NCBI GenBank assembly: GCA_907163375.1 | Contig: CAJQUW010006351.1 | Span: 248,001-312,000 of the forward strand | From: Prostheceraeus crozeri | Lineage: Eukaryota; Platyhelminthes; Polycladida; Euryleptidae | DNA length: 64,000 nucleotides | Direction of reading: 5' to 3' | Part shown: piece by piece, positions 11,813 through 23,807 of the stretch | How positions within the stretch are numbered: position 1 is the stretch's first letter | How the letters are laid out: each line of letters opens with the position of its first letter | Notes under the pieces: model-generated | Told to the model about the DNA's origin: nothing | Database searches by the model: none | Seen by the model: only the letters and a program-made list of their open reading frames with translations | Made by a program: the position numbers and the translations under genes

Positions 11813-14197
11813 AACTTTTAGCAAATAGACTGTACATATTTTTAGCAGCTTATCTTTTTTCGGGGAGACGACACAAGAGGAAGTGAGATTCACTATGAAA
11901 CCAATATCAGATCATAAACGCTCATATGAATTTTGACTCGCGCGAGGAGCAGCTGTTTCACTCCATTACGCACACACACGCACACACACACAAGTACGTA
12001 TATGCAGCAATATGGGGCGACTCATGTTCTTGCAGCAATGTGGGATCCAGGTGTTTGAATGAACGAGTTTTAATCGCAGATAGCTTTGCAGCCCGCATGA
12101 TCCTTCCGTGACGATTTCTGAGAAATTGTGTAGTTGAATTCTCAAGGTCATTTGTGGCTACTATTAAATCCGTATCTGGAAGCATACTTAAACAAGCAGC
12201 ACGCTTGCAATATTCCTACAACGTGAGGTTCAAGTTGTTTTCGTAGAAAAACATGAAATTCCTCCCGCTGAAGACGGAAAACGATTCTTGAGGACAATAT
12301 CATGATCCCTATAATACATTTTGATCGAAAGATTGCGCACAAGGTGCATTTATTGATATTTCTGTCTTTATAGAATGGAGCACGCCCCACTTTCCGCAAT
12401 GAGCCCCATTTTGTATGATCGAGGATGTAGCGAATCTCATGTTGCAGCAGATACATGAACACACGCACACACACTTGTTGATGCGCTGTTCCCATTGATG
12501 TATCTGATAGCGCACAAACTTCCAATCATAGTCGCAATATCGTCTTTCCCTTGCCGGTAGACATGACAAAACAAAAATCCTCGCTAACCTTCCACGGTGC
12601 TGCAAATTAAATGCCTCAAGCATTAAAAAATAATCTGTTATCAGACTATTCCATCGAAAAACCATTGACAGTGAGAGCATGATTTCCATGTCCTGGCTTC
12701 GCTAGTGCATGACGCTCATACATCACACAGAATCAGCCACCGAGCAGACAAAGCAAATCAGCTTTATACACACTCGATGACAATGTGGTGACGTTGGAAC
12801 AGTGACACAGTGAATGAATACTGATGTACATCAATGAAGATTCCATAGCTTCAACTGTGTTAACAGTGATATTCTTTTTAGGGTCAACAATCTTATAATC
12901 AGTATTAATTAACAGCTGATTAACCACAACTGTGGCCTAAGAGTCTATCTAGTATTCGCAAAGAATAGACGGAAAATCAACCATCACACACGAAGCTAGA
13001 ACAACACGAAATGGAAACTGCTCATGAAGTAAATAAAAAGTAAGCATATCTTGACAGCTATAAAAATAAAATACGTGATTGATTGACAGGCTGTAATAAA
13101 CGCTGCAAACTGTTCTACATGTATTGTGCTTTCCTTGAGAGAGATGCTCTGTTTGGTTCTTAGAGTGAGATCTCATCAGTCATACTGAGCAATGCGCATC
13201 TTTCAGGTCGTCAAGAGCAAAAAACATCGCATTTTCATTGCAATTTGAAGTTTAAAATGCTCGGTAGACAGAGCCGAATTGACGAATAATAAGCTTAGGT
13301 TCGTAAGCTCACAATGACACTGTTAAGAAAAATGTCCGTCACATTGGACTAAAAATAAATGAATACACATATAACTATAGAGCAGTGCGTTTAGGGCAGT
13401 CCATGGACTTCAATTCAATTATCACCTAGAATTTTTTAGTTTTTACTTATCACATGTCCTTCCTTTCATAGTGTAGTAATACACACCGTAACGTTGAACA
13501 CCCATGCATACTTTAAGCTTGAAAATTCATTGAAATTAATATTAACGTCTAATTAGTCATTTGAATGCCTCAAAATTCAAGTTGTCTAGAGTCTATTGTG
13601 TGGCGAAGGCCTATGGTCTGAAAGCACGCTACGCCACTGACTTTCGGGAATCGGGATATCCCGAAACTTCCACTTTTCATATTTGACTTCCTGTTCAATC
13701 ATAAGCATCACGACCAAGAAAAATCCGATTGACCTCATACAAACAGAAGAGGATGACTCAATTCTTACTACCATGCTTATCGTTAGTCGCATGAGACAGT
13801 CAGCGTGGCATATTGCGAGAATCAAGTGTCGGGGTCAAATAAATCTTAAAAGACAATTCACAAACATGCCCACGTACACCCTTCGAGATAAAGACAGACG
13901 CCGTAGCTAACAAGTTCATTATCAGATAATCTATTACGCCAGTATATGCAGTTTTTGGAATGAATTCGCACTTACAATTGCAGACACTCATCTCTCGATC
14001 GGATAAATACTTCAACTCAACACTTCTTAGTTATCTATGATATGCTACCTCTGTGTTTCGAGCGTCCATTTGGACCTATTGACAGGTTTGCTGACACTGG
14101 CGGTCTGCTGCTTCTTTTGTCTGTGGATTGCTCGTTAACATATAAATCGTCGTGAATAGCAAAGGATAACACAGCTCTGCTACACCAGAAAAAAGTC
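11813..14197. other. Interior of the hAT-like unit, no supported gene
   Basis: About 2.4 kb without a recognisable gene. It contains two short CA-rich microsatellites (11970-11993 and 12460-12475). Open frames of 60-126 codons on the minus strand (12148-12689) have no domain signature. Confidence 0.5.
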
Positions 14198-14614
14198 ATG
14201 CCTCCTACAAAATCCCAGTTGTGGATTTTTTTCGTGAAATCATCAGATGATAAATGTGCTAAGTGCCAAAAGTGTGACAAACAAATCAATATTTCAAAGG
14301 ATATTTCAACTGAAGTTCTACTATCCAGTTTCCGAACAAAACATGGACTACTAAAAGCAATCGACGTTGAGAAAACATCAAAAAAGAGAGAACCCGAGCT
14401 GGATCATGTCGACTGCGACGAATTTTGTCCTTATGCAGCAAAGCGACAGTGCTCAATGACTGAGCTCGCCTCTCAAACGTCGCTATTGCCGAGTTCTACT
14501 ATCAAAAACATCTTTGAAATTAAAACAACGACTCGACGAAACTGCAGTAGACACTCATTATTGAAAGTCGCTGTTATGCAGACTTCCGCAGAGTCGCTAT
14601 GCAGCATTTTTTGA
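14198..14614 (+). pseudogene. BED-finger N-terminal fragment of hAT transposase
   Basis: A 138-codon frame beginning MPPTKSQLWIFFVKSSDD. The first 45 residues fit a BED finger: W-x-F-F, then CAKCQKCDKQI with a C-x2-C pair, and SSFRTKHG at the position of the N-L-x-x-H-L-x-x-x-H ending, where only the last histidine is retained. A linker of low similarity follows, as in ZBED-type hAT transposases. The catalytic RNase H-like domain and the C-terminal dimerisation block are missing. It lies 260 bp inside the right end of the hAT-like unit. Confidence 0.55.
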
Positions 14615-14877
14615 ACATTTCCCAGAATATCTTGAACCCAGAATATCTTCAACAGACTGCTGAAGAACTCGATAACACATATCAATTTGCAGTTGATGAA
14701 CTGAAGCACCGGTTGCAAATTAATTAAATAGCGTATTAAGAACGGTGGCATGGATCACTTTACCTATTAAGTAGCAGTTCAAAGAGCGAGCGATTGTCAT
14801 TTAACTGACAGGGATAAAAAAAGTTGGGATCGAGGGTCGGGATCGGGACGGGATCATCCCGATCCCGAACAGTCCTA

Positions 14878-14885
14878 GCTATACC
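14878..14885. repeat. Probable hAT target duplication, right
   Basis: gctatacc, the partner of gctacaac at 10642-10649 (6 of 8 identical). Confidence 0.5.
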
Positions 14886-15337
14886 ATATTAGTTTGCACA
14901 ATTTAAGTGTGCTAGAGTTATTGGTGTAAGTGTTATTACTTTTCTTTTCGAACATATTACTGAGGATGGCTAGTAAAAGTAACATTGAGGATAATTCATG
15001 CAACAAAAATTCCTGAAAGTTTCCTTGAATTTTAAATCTTTACTGGAAGATGTGGAATTTCTCTCCGGGAACATTTTGACAGAAAATTCGCGGATGCCAT
15101 GTAAAAACTCCAACTATGTTTCTATGACCGAAATATTCAAAAATCTCACTAAAGTGCTACTTAAAAATCCAAAAGTTCCATGGATTTTTTTTGGATATTC
15201 CAACCTGTCTTTACCGCACTTTGTAGTAATGTGAAGGAAGATACACCTGTCAATATTCAACCTAATATCCATATCATACTTGGGAATATTGTAGAAATAT
15301 TTCAGCTTTTCACCTAAATTTGCTGGCACGAGACTAT
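14886..15337. other. No supported gene
   Basis: AT-rich sequence between the hAT-like right end and the LINE tail. Nothing is recognisable. Confidence 0.5.
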
Positions 15338-16515
15338 CTTCTTTACTTACTTACTTACTTTTTCGTTTTTCGTCGTTTGTTCCCGATTCCAACAGGGTTG
15401 GACGTTCCTGCGATGACTTTCTTCCACGCTTTCCGATCTAGAGCAGTGTCCTCCTTGACCTTCAGTTGTTCTAGGTCTTCTTTGACACAGGCATACCACG
15501 TTTTCTTCGGTCTTCCTGGTGGACGGCGACCGTCAACCGAAAGATGGTATACCTCACCGATGATGTTATCAGTTGCTCTCCTTACATGCCCGAACCACCG
15601 CAAGCGTTTCTGACGTAGGCGAATAGGAAGTTCGGGTATGCCGCACAGTCTTGCCACTTCATCACTTGGTACCTTGTCCTTCAGCTTGACATGTGCCATA
15701 TAACGCAGCATTCGCCTATCAACGCCTCTTAGCTGCTCTATCAATTTTTGAGTGAGTGGCCACGTTTCCGCACCTTAAGTTAGGACGGATCTTATGCACA
15801 ACTCGTATACGTGTGCCCTGTAACTCAACGGAATGCCTTTGTTTGTCAACAGGCTGGCTAGCTCCCGCCACTTCTTCCACGCGATTGCAATGCGCGCTCT
15901 GACTGCACTTTCCGTTCCGGCTTCTCTATCAAGGACATCCCCAAGATAGCAGAAATCTTGCACCTCTTTCACCGTCATGCCGTTGATTTCCAGGGAGTCA
16001 TCGCCGTCTGCAGATTTGCCATTCACACACTTTCGACAACGGAAACTGTGGACTCCATTGAGGGCACGAAGTCCGGAACACTTCTTGTGGCACCACATTT
16101 TGCACGAAACACAGAAGATAGAGTTCACCCCGACGCCTTTCATGCAGCAACTGCAAGGCCATTTTCCTGACTTCGTCTGCTCCTTAAGATTCTTACCGGT
16201 GACAAGGACTTTTGACTTGGTTCCGTTGATCTTCAATCCTCGCTTTTCCAGCTGAATGTTCCACGCCTCGAGTTTCCTTTTAGCGTCTTGTTTTGACGTT
16301 GCCGTCAGCACTAAGTCATCGGCATAGAGTAGCTCCCACGGACCATCACTTCTGCATTCCTTTGCCACTTCCTCCATTACTGTGATGAACAACAAAGGAC
16401 TGAGAGCTGAGCCCTGATGTACACCAACTCTGATTTGCACTTCCTCCGTGACACCAGCACTCGTCTTGATCCGGGTGGTTGCACACTGATATAGGGACAT
16501 TACTGCTGCTACAAG
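15338..16515 (-). mobile_element. 5'-truncated RTE-like LINE
   Basis: A minus-strand LINE fragment. The 3' end is a run of AAGT repeats (15338-15358 on the plus strand as ACTT units), the kind of short tandem tail used by RTE-type LINEs. Reverse transcriptase is read from 16500 down to 15355 with one interruption near 15760. Sequence above 16515 no longer matches, so the copy is 5'-truncated, as usual for target-primed insertion. There is essentially no 3' untranslated region: the coding frame runs into the tail, whose first repeat supplies the TAA stop. No target duplication was identified. Confidence 0.8.
15355..16500 (-). pseudogene. RTE-like LINE reverse transcriptase, C-terminal half
   Basis: The upper open frame (15775-16500) contains VGVHQGSALSPLLF (the RT block with QGSALSP) and LLYADDLVLTA, the catalytic YADD. 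A cysteine-rich insert follows, CSCCMKGVGVNSIFCVSC and then WCHKKCSGL and FRCRKC, a zinc-knuckle-like module of the C-x2-C type seen in several invertebrate RTE-like elements. NGMTVKEVQDFCYLGDVLD comes after it. The lower frame (15355-15744) holds the C-terminal domain with RRMLRYMAHVKLKDKVPS, RLRWFGHVRR and GRRPPGRPKKTW, a highly characteristic ending. The two are separated by a break near 15745-15775, so the gene is inactive, but it is far better preserved than the other LINEs in the window. Confidence 0.85.
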
Positions 16516-17880
16516 TCTCTACAAGTCTATCTTCCATGCGCGCAATAACAAACTTACTTGCGATATGCATAAAATTCGTGTGAACAACATGGATAAGCTT
16601 AGATTCACCCACGTTGGATGCACCGTTGCACCCTTTTACTGCACTGCGATAAAAAAGAACGCTCTAACAAATTGTAATGGAACTGTTGCTAGGCGAGAAA
16701 GTGATTGTCTATTATTTGTTTATATCTAATTTGACAAATATCAATCATTGCATTCTCTTACAGGCTGGTAGAAGGAGTCTCGGAGGAGCAGATAGAAGGG
16801 GAATCTACTTCACCCGCTGTGATGCAGTGTCCGGGGCCCCAAGGTAAGCCCTCCTATGCCGATCAGGTGCGACGGCAGAGGGCATCTTCAGGCGCTGGTA
16901 CCTCTCTCGTCTCTACACCGCCCAATGTCGACAAAAGTTCAGGTGCCCTTCTTCTTCGTGTGTCCGCCTGCCTCCTTGTCTCACACTACCTTCAGTTACC
17001 TCATCGCATCGTAGATCGGCGTATGCACGCTCTTAATATCTCACTGCCTCTTGTATGAGCTTATCCCAGTCATTTTGAAAATTTTAACAAATCTTCCGTT
17101 TTTAAAATGCTACTAAACAGTAGGTTTTAGATGCACTACCTAAGCATTTGTACAACCTATTGCAGTTGCTAATTCAGTCAAATAATTGCTTTTATAAATT
17201 TCAAGATGTGATTCGTTTCACATTTATTCTATCAAAGATGACCGCATTTACTCATAAACAGCCCAAGTTCTTTTTCTATTTTCGTACTGTGACTCTGGAT
17301 CTATTGAATCAGAGGGAAGGAAACACACTACTGGAGATGAATTTCAAAAAACAAAATGCTGCGACAGCATCCTCATAATTGCACTTTAAAACTCAAAACT
17401 ACAAAGAGCTGTTATCATTCTCTTTCTGTCATAACTAATTAATAACACGTTTCTTAAGTACTGAGAACCCATGTGCATCCCAGCAGAATTTCATTCAATT
17501 CTCCGGAAATTTTACCCACAAGTGCTCTAGTTCATGTCTGACATAAGAAGAATAGAACTTTGAATCATACATCTCTTAACTCTGTTTCATATCTATCCGT
17601 AAAGAATCACGATTCCCACCTACAACATAGCTATCATCATCAGGCAATTAAAAGGTAGACATTACGATCAAGCTTATACTGATTGAGACTGAATCTGAGT
17701 CAAAGCTGGGTGTCACATAGTTTCCTCCGTAATTGATGACATTTCTAGCGTCATAAGGTCTACTACAAAGATTGTCTCGAAATATGCTTTTACCGATACT
17801 GTGCAAAACAGGAATATCTTCATTTTTCACTTCGACAGTTTATGTGAATCACGTAATTCTTAATCCCCTCTTTAGCTACT
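16516..17880. other. Mostly non-coding; one possible small exon
   Basis: At 16764-16840 a pyrimidine tract ending TTACAG precedes an open stretch that ends at AAG/GTAAGC, giving the geometry of a short internal exon in acidic, serine-rich code. It has no recognisable domain and could equally be a LINE ORF1 remnant, since PSYADQVRRQR follows. The rest holds nothing identifiable. Confidence 0.25.
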
Positions 17881-18325
17881 CGTTCACCCACCGATCCAGA
17901 AGGTTCAGACTTCAGATCTTATGAAGACGGGGGATTAGCGGACCATCGCAAGTTGCCGTCCGTGGAAAAAGTTGAAAACTTCAGTGTTCACACGAGGGCG
18001 AGCATTGTCATGTTGTCAGTGAAGGGCCTTCAATATAATTGTTTGTTGCTCGGGATGGATGCTCCTCAATGTCTCGTGTAGTCTTTTTCGATAATCTGGC
18101 AAACGCTCGTGCATTTTTGCCGACCTTTCCCTTCTTGCTGCATAAATAAATACGAGTTTTCGATGAAAACTCCGAAATCGTACGGGCAACATTGGTGTAA
18201 AAGGCACAGTCATTGGGCCAAGCTTCTAAGAGTGCTTCATCGAATTCTCGGGCTAATCTTTCCCTTTGGTATTCAGCATAAATGTACGTAGAAACGAAAA
18301 TGCTCTTTCGCGCGTCCATTATCAA
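17881..18325 (-). pseudogene. Possible Tc1/mariner transposase relic
   Basis: On the minus strand near 17990 the frame reads QHDNARPRVNTEVFNFF, matching the second catalytic-aspartate block of Tc1/mariner transposases (DNARPH followed by a helix). A charged open frame of 105 codons lies upstream (18008-18325). No catalytic D or E context before or after it is clear, and no inverted repeats were found, so it is a weak, old fragment. Confidence 0.4.
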
Positions 18326-18791
18326 TCATGCATAAAGTTTGCAGTGAAGCTGTTAAATGTTACTCCTCGTTGAGCAACATACTTGCATTCGATTTTAGGT
18401 AAAACTCAACCATTATTAATTAAATTGATAACTTTTCGACTCTTGTCATTTACATCTTCACCAGATATCCTCGACATAAATTTCCTGTAAAATTGAATTC
18501 AAGTTGTTGAACTACAGACGAGTTTTCATTAGCATAAGAACCTATGTAGTGATGATAGGTGTAATTCGTTGCAGGTGTCAATTTTGATTCTTTGTAAATA
18601 GCTATGAGACAGTGTTAAGATATATGTGATTCAAAGTTCTCTTGTCCTTAGATCAGACGTGAACTAGAGTGCCTGTGGGTGAAATTTCTAGTGAATTGAA
18701 TGAAATTTCGGTGAGATACATGTGAGTTCTCCGTACTTATGAAACAGCGCTCATTCTTCAGTTGCCATTGAATTGCATGTATGTTGTTTTG

Positions 18792-19016
18792 CAATATCAT
18801 GTTATCTAATAGTTGAGAAAACGCATCATGACATGTACATTGATTTGAAACATTTATTGAGGAGTATTCGTTTTAATGCCGGTATAGTCAAGCTTGCCCT
18901 AGGTTGGAGGTATTAGAGGATATCTGACAGTTGAGAAAACGCATTATGACATTATACATGTACATTGATTTGAGACATTTATTGATGAGATTCCATTCGC
19001 CTTAATGGCGTATTAG
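18792..19016. repeat. Tandem duplication of about 115 bp
   Basis: The stretch starting TTGAGAAAACGCATCATGAC (18814) with ACATGTACATTGATTTGA recurs from about 18930 with a small insertion (TTATAC). Both copies continue into ACATTTATTGA and a TTTTAATGC or CTTAATGGC segment. Confidence 0.7.
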
Positions 19017-20320
19017 AGGTTTTAACAGGTGTCACCCTGTCAAAACACCTGGTGAAAACTGAATTATGTCGGTATTATCCAGACTAAGATGTGTACACTT
19101 TTGCACTGAATCATCCGTTGCTTCCATTTGGTCTCCCTGTTGTGTAAGCTTAAAATTGAGAACCTTCCGGGTATGTTGAAGCTTTGTAAAACCTGTCTAA
19201 ATTTGAATTATGAGGGTGATGAAGACACCGTGCAATTTAAATTCAGTTAATGATTTAACAGTCTTGCTTATCTTCAGGAAGCAATTCTGAGACGCGAATT
19301 TTCAACCGCAGATTTCGGGTGTGACAAAAAACGCGTGAATATGAAACACATTTTCCAAACAGAAAAATGTTTAATGAGATTCTGCAACAAACATTATGAG
19401 CACACAAACAGCAACTGCAAGTTTAAGCTACTATGAACACAAAAACGTCATGAATGATCTTTCATCAAGTCTACTTTTCATTTCAATATAAAAAAATTAA
19501 TAAAAGATTTTATGAGAATTCACTATTGTTATAGAATGAAGTGATTATTTATCATACAATGGTGACAAAATGGTAAGACAGGAAATCAAGTAAGTCTCAA
19601 TATAGAAATAGTACAAATATAGAAAAGTAAGCATGATAGGGGAGCACTTAATAAAAAGGCAACCTTAGCACACACAAATCTAGGATTTAAAAACAGTCCA
19701 GACAGTAGAAGTTATGTAATGCACTTTCAATGAGCGATCAGCTTACCCTGTTAAAGCTGGGGAAGCCAATGAAAGAATGAGTTATTAAGCATCATGTTCA
19801 GTGACGAATGAAAGAAGAGCCCATTTCAAATTGCTTCAACATTTTTATGAATGCGTGATTTTTGCGACACATTTTTTATAAGTTAAGGTTACTTTCTAAT
19901 TTTAGTCATTCTCATAGTTTAAGCCTCGTTGAAAGCGGGTGCTTTCATCATGTTCAATCAAGGAAGTTTTAACAAGTTGTAAAACCCCTGAAGTTATAAC
20001 AGGGGTGGTGAAACCTGGTGCAGCCCTGGATATAGTACATCAGATGTCATGAAAGATTTAGTAAATGAATTCATGAAGCGTTTACATTACTATGGTTTGC
20101 TGTTGCTGACATCTAGAACCCCTTATTTTAGTATTGCATGGTGTGTGAAAATTGTTTGACAGCACAGCTAACTCAGCGTTTAATACTTTTCGTTATATCT
20201 TTCCAAGTTGTTCTAGGCAGAACAAATCATCTGGACTTCCTCTATAAGCGCTTTATTGGTTGATCACCAGTAAGTTAAAGTTAAAAATGACAGGGCCTTC
20301 TGCGTCCAGCGCCGTCTAGC

Positions 20321-20351
20321 GGTCGATGTACGCTAGCTCTGTACATCGACC
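20321..20351. repeat. Short perfect hairpin
   Basis: GGTCGATGTAC and its exact complement GTACATCGACC, 11 bp each, are separated by 9 bases. The stem is GC-richer than its surroundings. Function unknown. Confidence 0.7.
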
Positions 20352-23300
20352 GATATAAGGCGATGCCATCGACTGATACTAGCATAGGTAGTCCATCTTC
20401 GACAATAGCCGACCTGAAGTCTGCATTTGTCTCAAGATCATGCCGATAGATGCAGTATGAATTATGAAAATGTCCCATGCCTACATACATAAGAAGGCAT
20501 GCGATCACATTCTCCGATTTTAGCAAATTATCTGTGGTTGTTGTCATCTATTCAGCAAGCATCACCTGCTGCAGAGTCGAAATCCATAGCAACGTGATTA
20601 CACAGCTATGCTATTTGATACAAAAAGGGCTGCTCATGTATGTAAATAGTACATATTTAAACGGTTCTTCAATTGTGTTTGTTTGCTAACTTCCTGAGAT
20701 GCAATAGAAATTACTCGACAGATACATTTTTCGCAATTGAATTATTCGAACTATCTGAATTATGCATGAGAATCAGGAATAAATATGTACGGTAAAAAGT
20801 AAGACGCTCCTATGTATAGAGTTTGGAAACTACTGTAGCCATGACGTAGAAATGAACAATAATCGTAAGAAGAGGTAAATCTAGATCACTATCTTCATCT
20901 TCAGTCAATTAACACACCGATTGAGATGAGTTAATCGCATGATTAATCGATCATTAGAAATCCATTATCACGCCGAATACTTTTTTAAATACTTTTATGA
21001 CAGATTAAAAAAATGAAGGCTTGTTCCAGTACATTGAAGTGTATTCCTTTTTGTCATCCGAAAAATATTAGGTAGTATTTATAGTTTCTTTGTTTACACC
21101 ATCAAAATTGGTTAATAATACGAGTAATTTATCAAACTGATGGGATAACCTTATACAAGTGCAATTGCCTCATCTTTCACAGCATGTGCCTTATTTTCTA
21201 TTTTAGTTGCACTATTTCTTTGGATCTCATTCTAATCTCGCCATTCACCCAACGTCTTTATACAAGTAGAATTCAAAGTGAAGCACTCACATACCTAACC
21301 AAGTCAAAAATGGTCTTCATCAAATTGTGCCATGGAAAGACTCGAATTGAAATTTGAATAACAGGAACGTTCTCATCAACATCTAAAACCAACGGCTCAG
21401 TTGCAATTGTAGCCAGAAAAACCAATAGCCTCCGATAGCTTGAAAGTAGGCCTATTGTCACCTACCTTCATGATCAAAATTGATTTTAAATTTCTGTAAA
21501 AATGCCATTTCGACAAGGAACAGAAAATTCGATGTGCATCCGACTGATAATGTTGCGTAGCAGTAGAGTTGTATAGTACATGATTAACATCCCAGAAAAT
21601 GAAATTAGAGCTATGGGCCACTTCAACTGAAGAAGCAAAATATTTCTAACCGAGTTCGAGTCCTATATGAATGCGTCAATTCAAACCAAAATTGCAGAGA
21701 TGATGATAAGTAAATAGTCATTGAGTCATTATTAATCATTCTTATGAGTATAAAGTACGAGGCCAAGCATTCGGTGTTTTCTCAACTTTTGTTCTTATTT
21801 TTTTTTTGTTTCAACCAACGTTTTTTCGGTCATCATCAGAAGGAAATAGTTACACGGAGATAATGTTTTGTGGAAAGTGGTTGACAAAGAAAAATAAATA
21901 TGATATTACTACGCAAATTGGCTGTTGGTCCATAGCGATGAAAATCTCTGATCTTTGCTCTGTGTTGTTGACAGAGTCAAAACCTTCATCGTCTACACAA
22001 AATAGGCCCACCCTAAGGAAAGTTTTATATGTATAGAAAGTCAGCACGTGTGGAAGGCTTCTTGATTTTGGCATAATTTCTTAACAAGACTGTTTCTCTT
22101 GTTCTTACTAATTCTTCAGCACATTATGTTCTTTAAATGCTTGAATGTAAGAACCGTACAGTGCTACGGATTCTGATGCGTTTGCACCCATCAAGTTGGC
22201 GAAGAGTAAAGACACTTATCAAAATTTGTTAAGAATACAACAATTCAAAATCAAAGTGCAATCACTTGTTTATTTCTTTCTGTACACGTAGTGACTCATA
22301 CTGCTGCCTTCCTTCACTAGTTGCACTTTAAGATTCTCCTTAAGTTGCACTTTATTTGACGTTCACTCATGATAGAAACATCAGGAATTTCAATTTTATG
22401 TATTCAGAAGTGTTCAATTTTTCGTATGTCCTCTTCTTCGTGAGTATTGCTCTCTTCAGTATCTATGATCAATGGTCATTCAGTTGAAGTGTGCGATCGA
22501 ACTTTCGAATGTTGTCCCCTTCGGGATCGACTCGCATTGTGGATATTGTAGGCAACTTTCCCACCGTAATTTATCATGAGCTTTAAAAAATATTAGCAGA
22601 CCCGATATATGTGTGTAGATCTACTCTCACACAATTACGTGTATCTTAAAATCAGATCCAAATTTTCTAACTTTCCTGATTTCTTCCTGGACATATCATG
22701 ATTAATATAGGGATGCTAATCAAATAATCCTGAGTGCATGAATTTTTGTCTGGCGTTCTTAGCATGAAACCGTCTTGGTAATAGGCGAAATTCGTTTTAC
22801 ATCCTCGGGCATTTTAATTTATACAATCCCTACCTCCAACTTCCCAAGTTTTATTACATAGTTGTGACCATGGTTGTTGAAGTCTCAAACAACGACTTAG
22901 TCATGATCGCCTACCTCAATGTCTGTGCGTGTATTTTTTCTTGTTTGTCATAACTGTTCTGATAAATTATGTTCGTGGACAATAGCAGATTTAGCATACT
23001 CGGATAGTTGTGCAACTCAGCAGAAGTGCCACACTTCCCACTGAAGCTTATTTTTTTTCTGCTGGTATTGTAAGTACGTATTGCAGACCTATTCATTTCA
23101 TCAGGTGGTGATGCGATTTGCATTGAATGCACATGTACAAATCTAAACATTATTACACAACTTTTTCTAATGGCAATGTCGCCTGAGAATCTGGAAAATC
23201 TCCATTGTGCAGCATATTCTTTTTATGCAAAAACAGTATCGGCAGTGGGAATATATTATTACATAAGGATTACGTACAACTGAATAGGGGCCTGCAGCCT

Positions 23301-23807
23301 GTGTTGTGGATAGATCTTTATGCAAGCGTGCACTCTTCGCACTCCTTTCTCGTAACTATGTTGTCCTAAGCGTATATCATCTGCAAACAATCTATGACTG
23401 ACATTGGAGCTAACAGTTGCGATAATTGAATTGCAGTGTATAAATGAGACATGAAAAATTGTATAAATCTAAAGTAAAAAATATGCATGGTCCGCCAATT
23501 TTTATACAAAATAATCGGCCACCATTGAAATCAAGTTGTGCATTCCTGACCTAGACCACTAGACAAGCAGTAGGCTACCTCTCTTGCGTCACCCACTCGT
23601 CCTTCGTCATCATATTTGCGCGCCGTTATATGTGACTGATAAACACGTGCTCAGATTCATGTACACGTATACACGTCTCCAACTGTCAAAGTGCACTATT
23701 GAGTGTGGCACTGTGTGTTTTGAATGGGTAGCCGCTGATATAAAGTTAGTTACTTCTTCTATCATTTGCTATTTTAATGTCGATGACAGCAAAGGAGTCG
23801 AATGATA

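Larger units (their letters stand above)
10650..14877 (+). mobile_element. Old hAT-like transposon carrying nested elements
   Basis: The left end begins TAGGGGTGTTCGGGATTG and the right end is the complement of TAGGACTGTTCGGGATCG. Both ends are followed inward by GGGATCGAG-type repeats (10676-10735 and 14825-14868). Flanking 8-bp sequences agree at 6 positions. Just inside the right end a BED-finger fragment is read on the plus strand, which fits a hAT transposase N-terminus. The 4.2-kb interior includes a Penelope-like fragment near the left end and about 2.4 kb of sequence without recognisable genes. The interpretation as one transposon with an insertion and internal loss is inferred from the matching ends. 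Confidence 0.55.
18326..23807. other. No supported gene
   Basis: About 5.5 kb of AT-rich sequence. It holds the short tandem duplication above and a hairpin at 20321-20351. No open frame shows a domain or convincing exon structure. Confidence 0.5.

Noticed and set aside
12148-12689. Two overlapping minus-strand frames of about 125 codons
   Set aside because: Different frames over the same sequence including a CA repeat, without domain or splice support.
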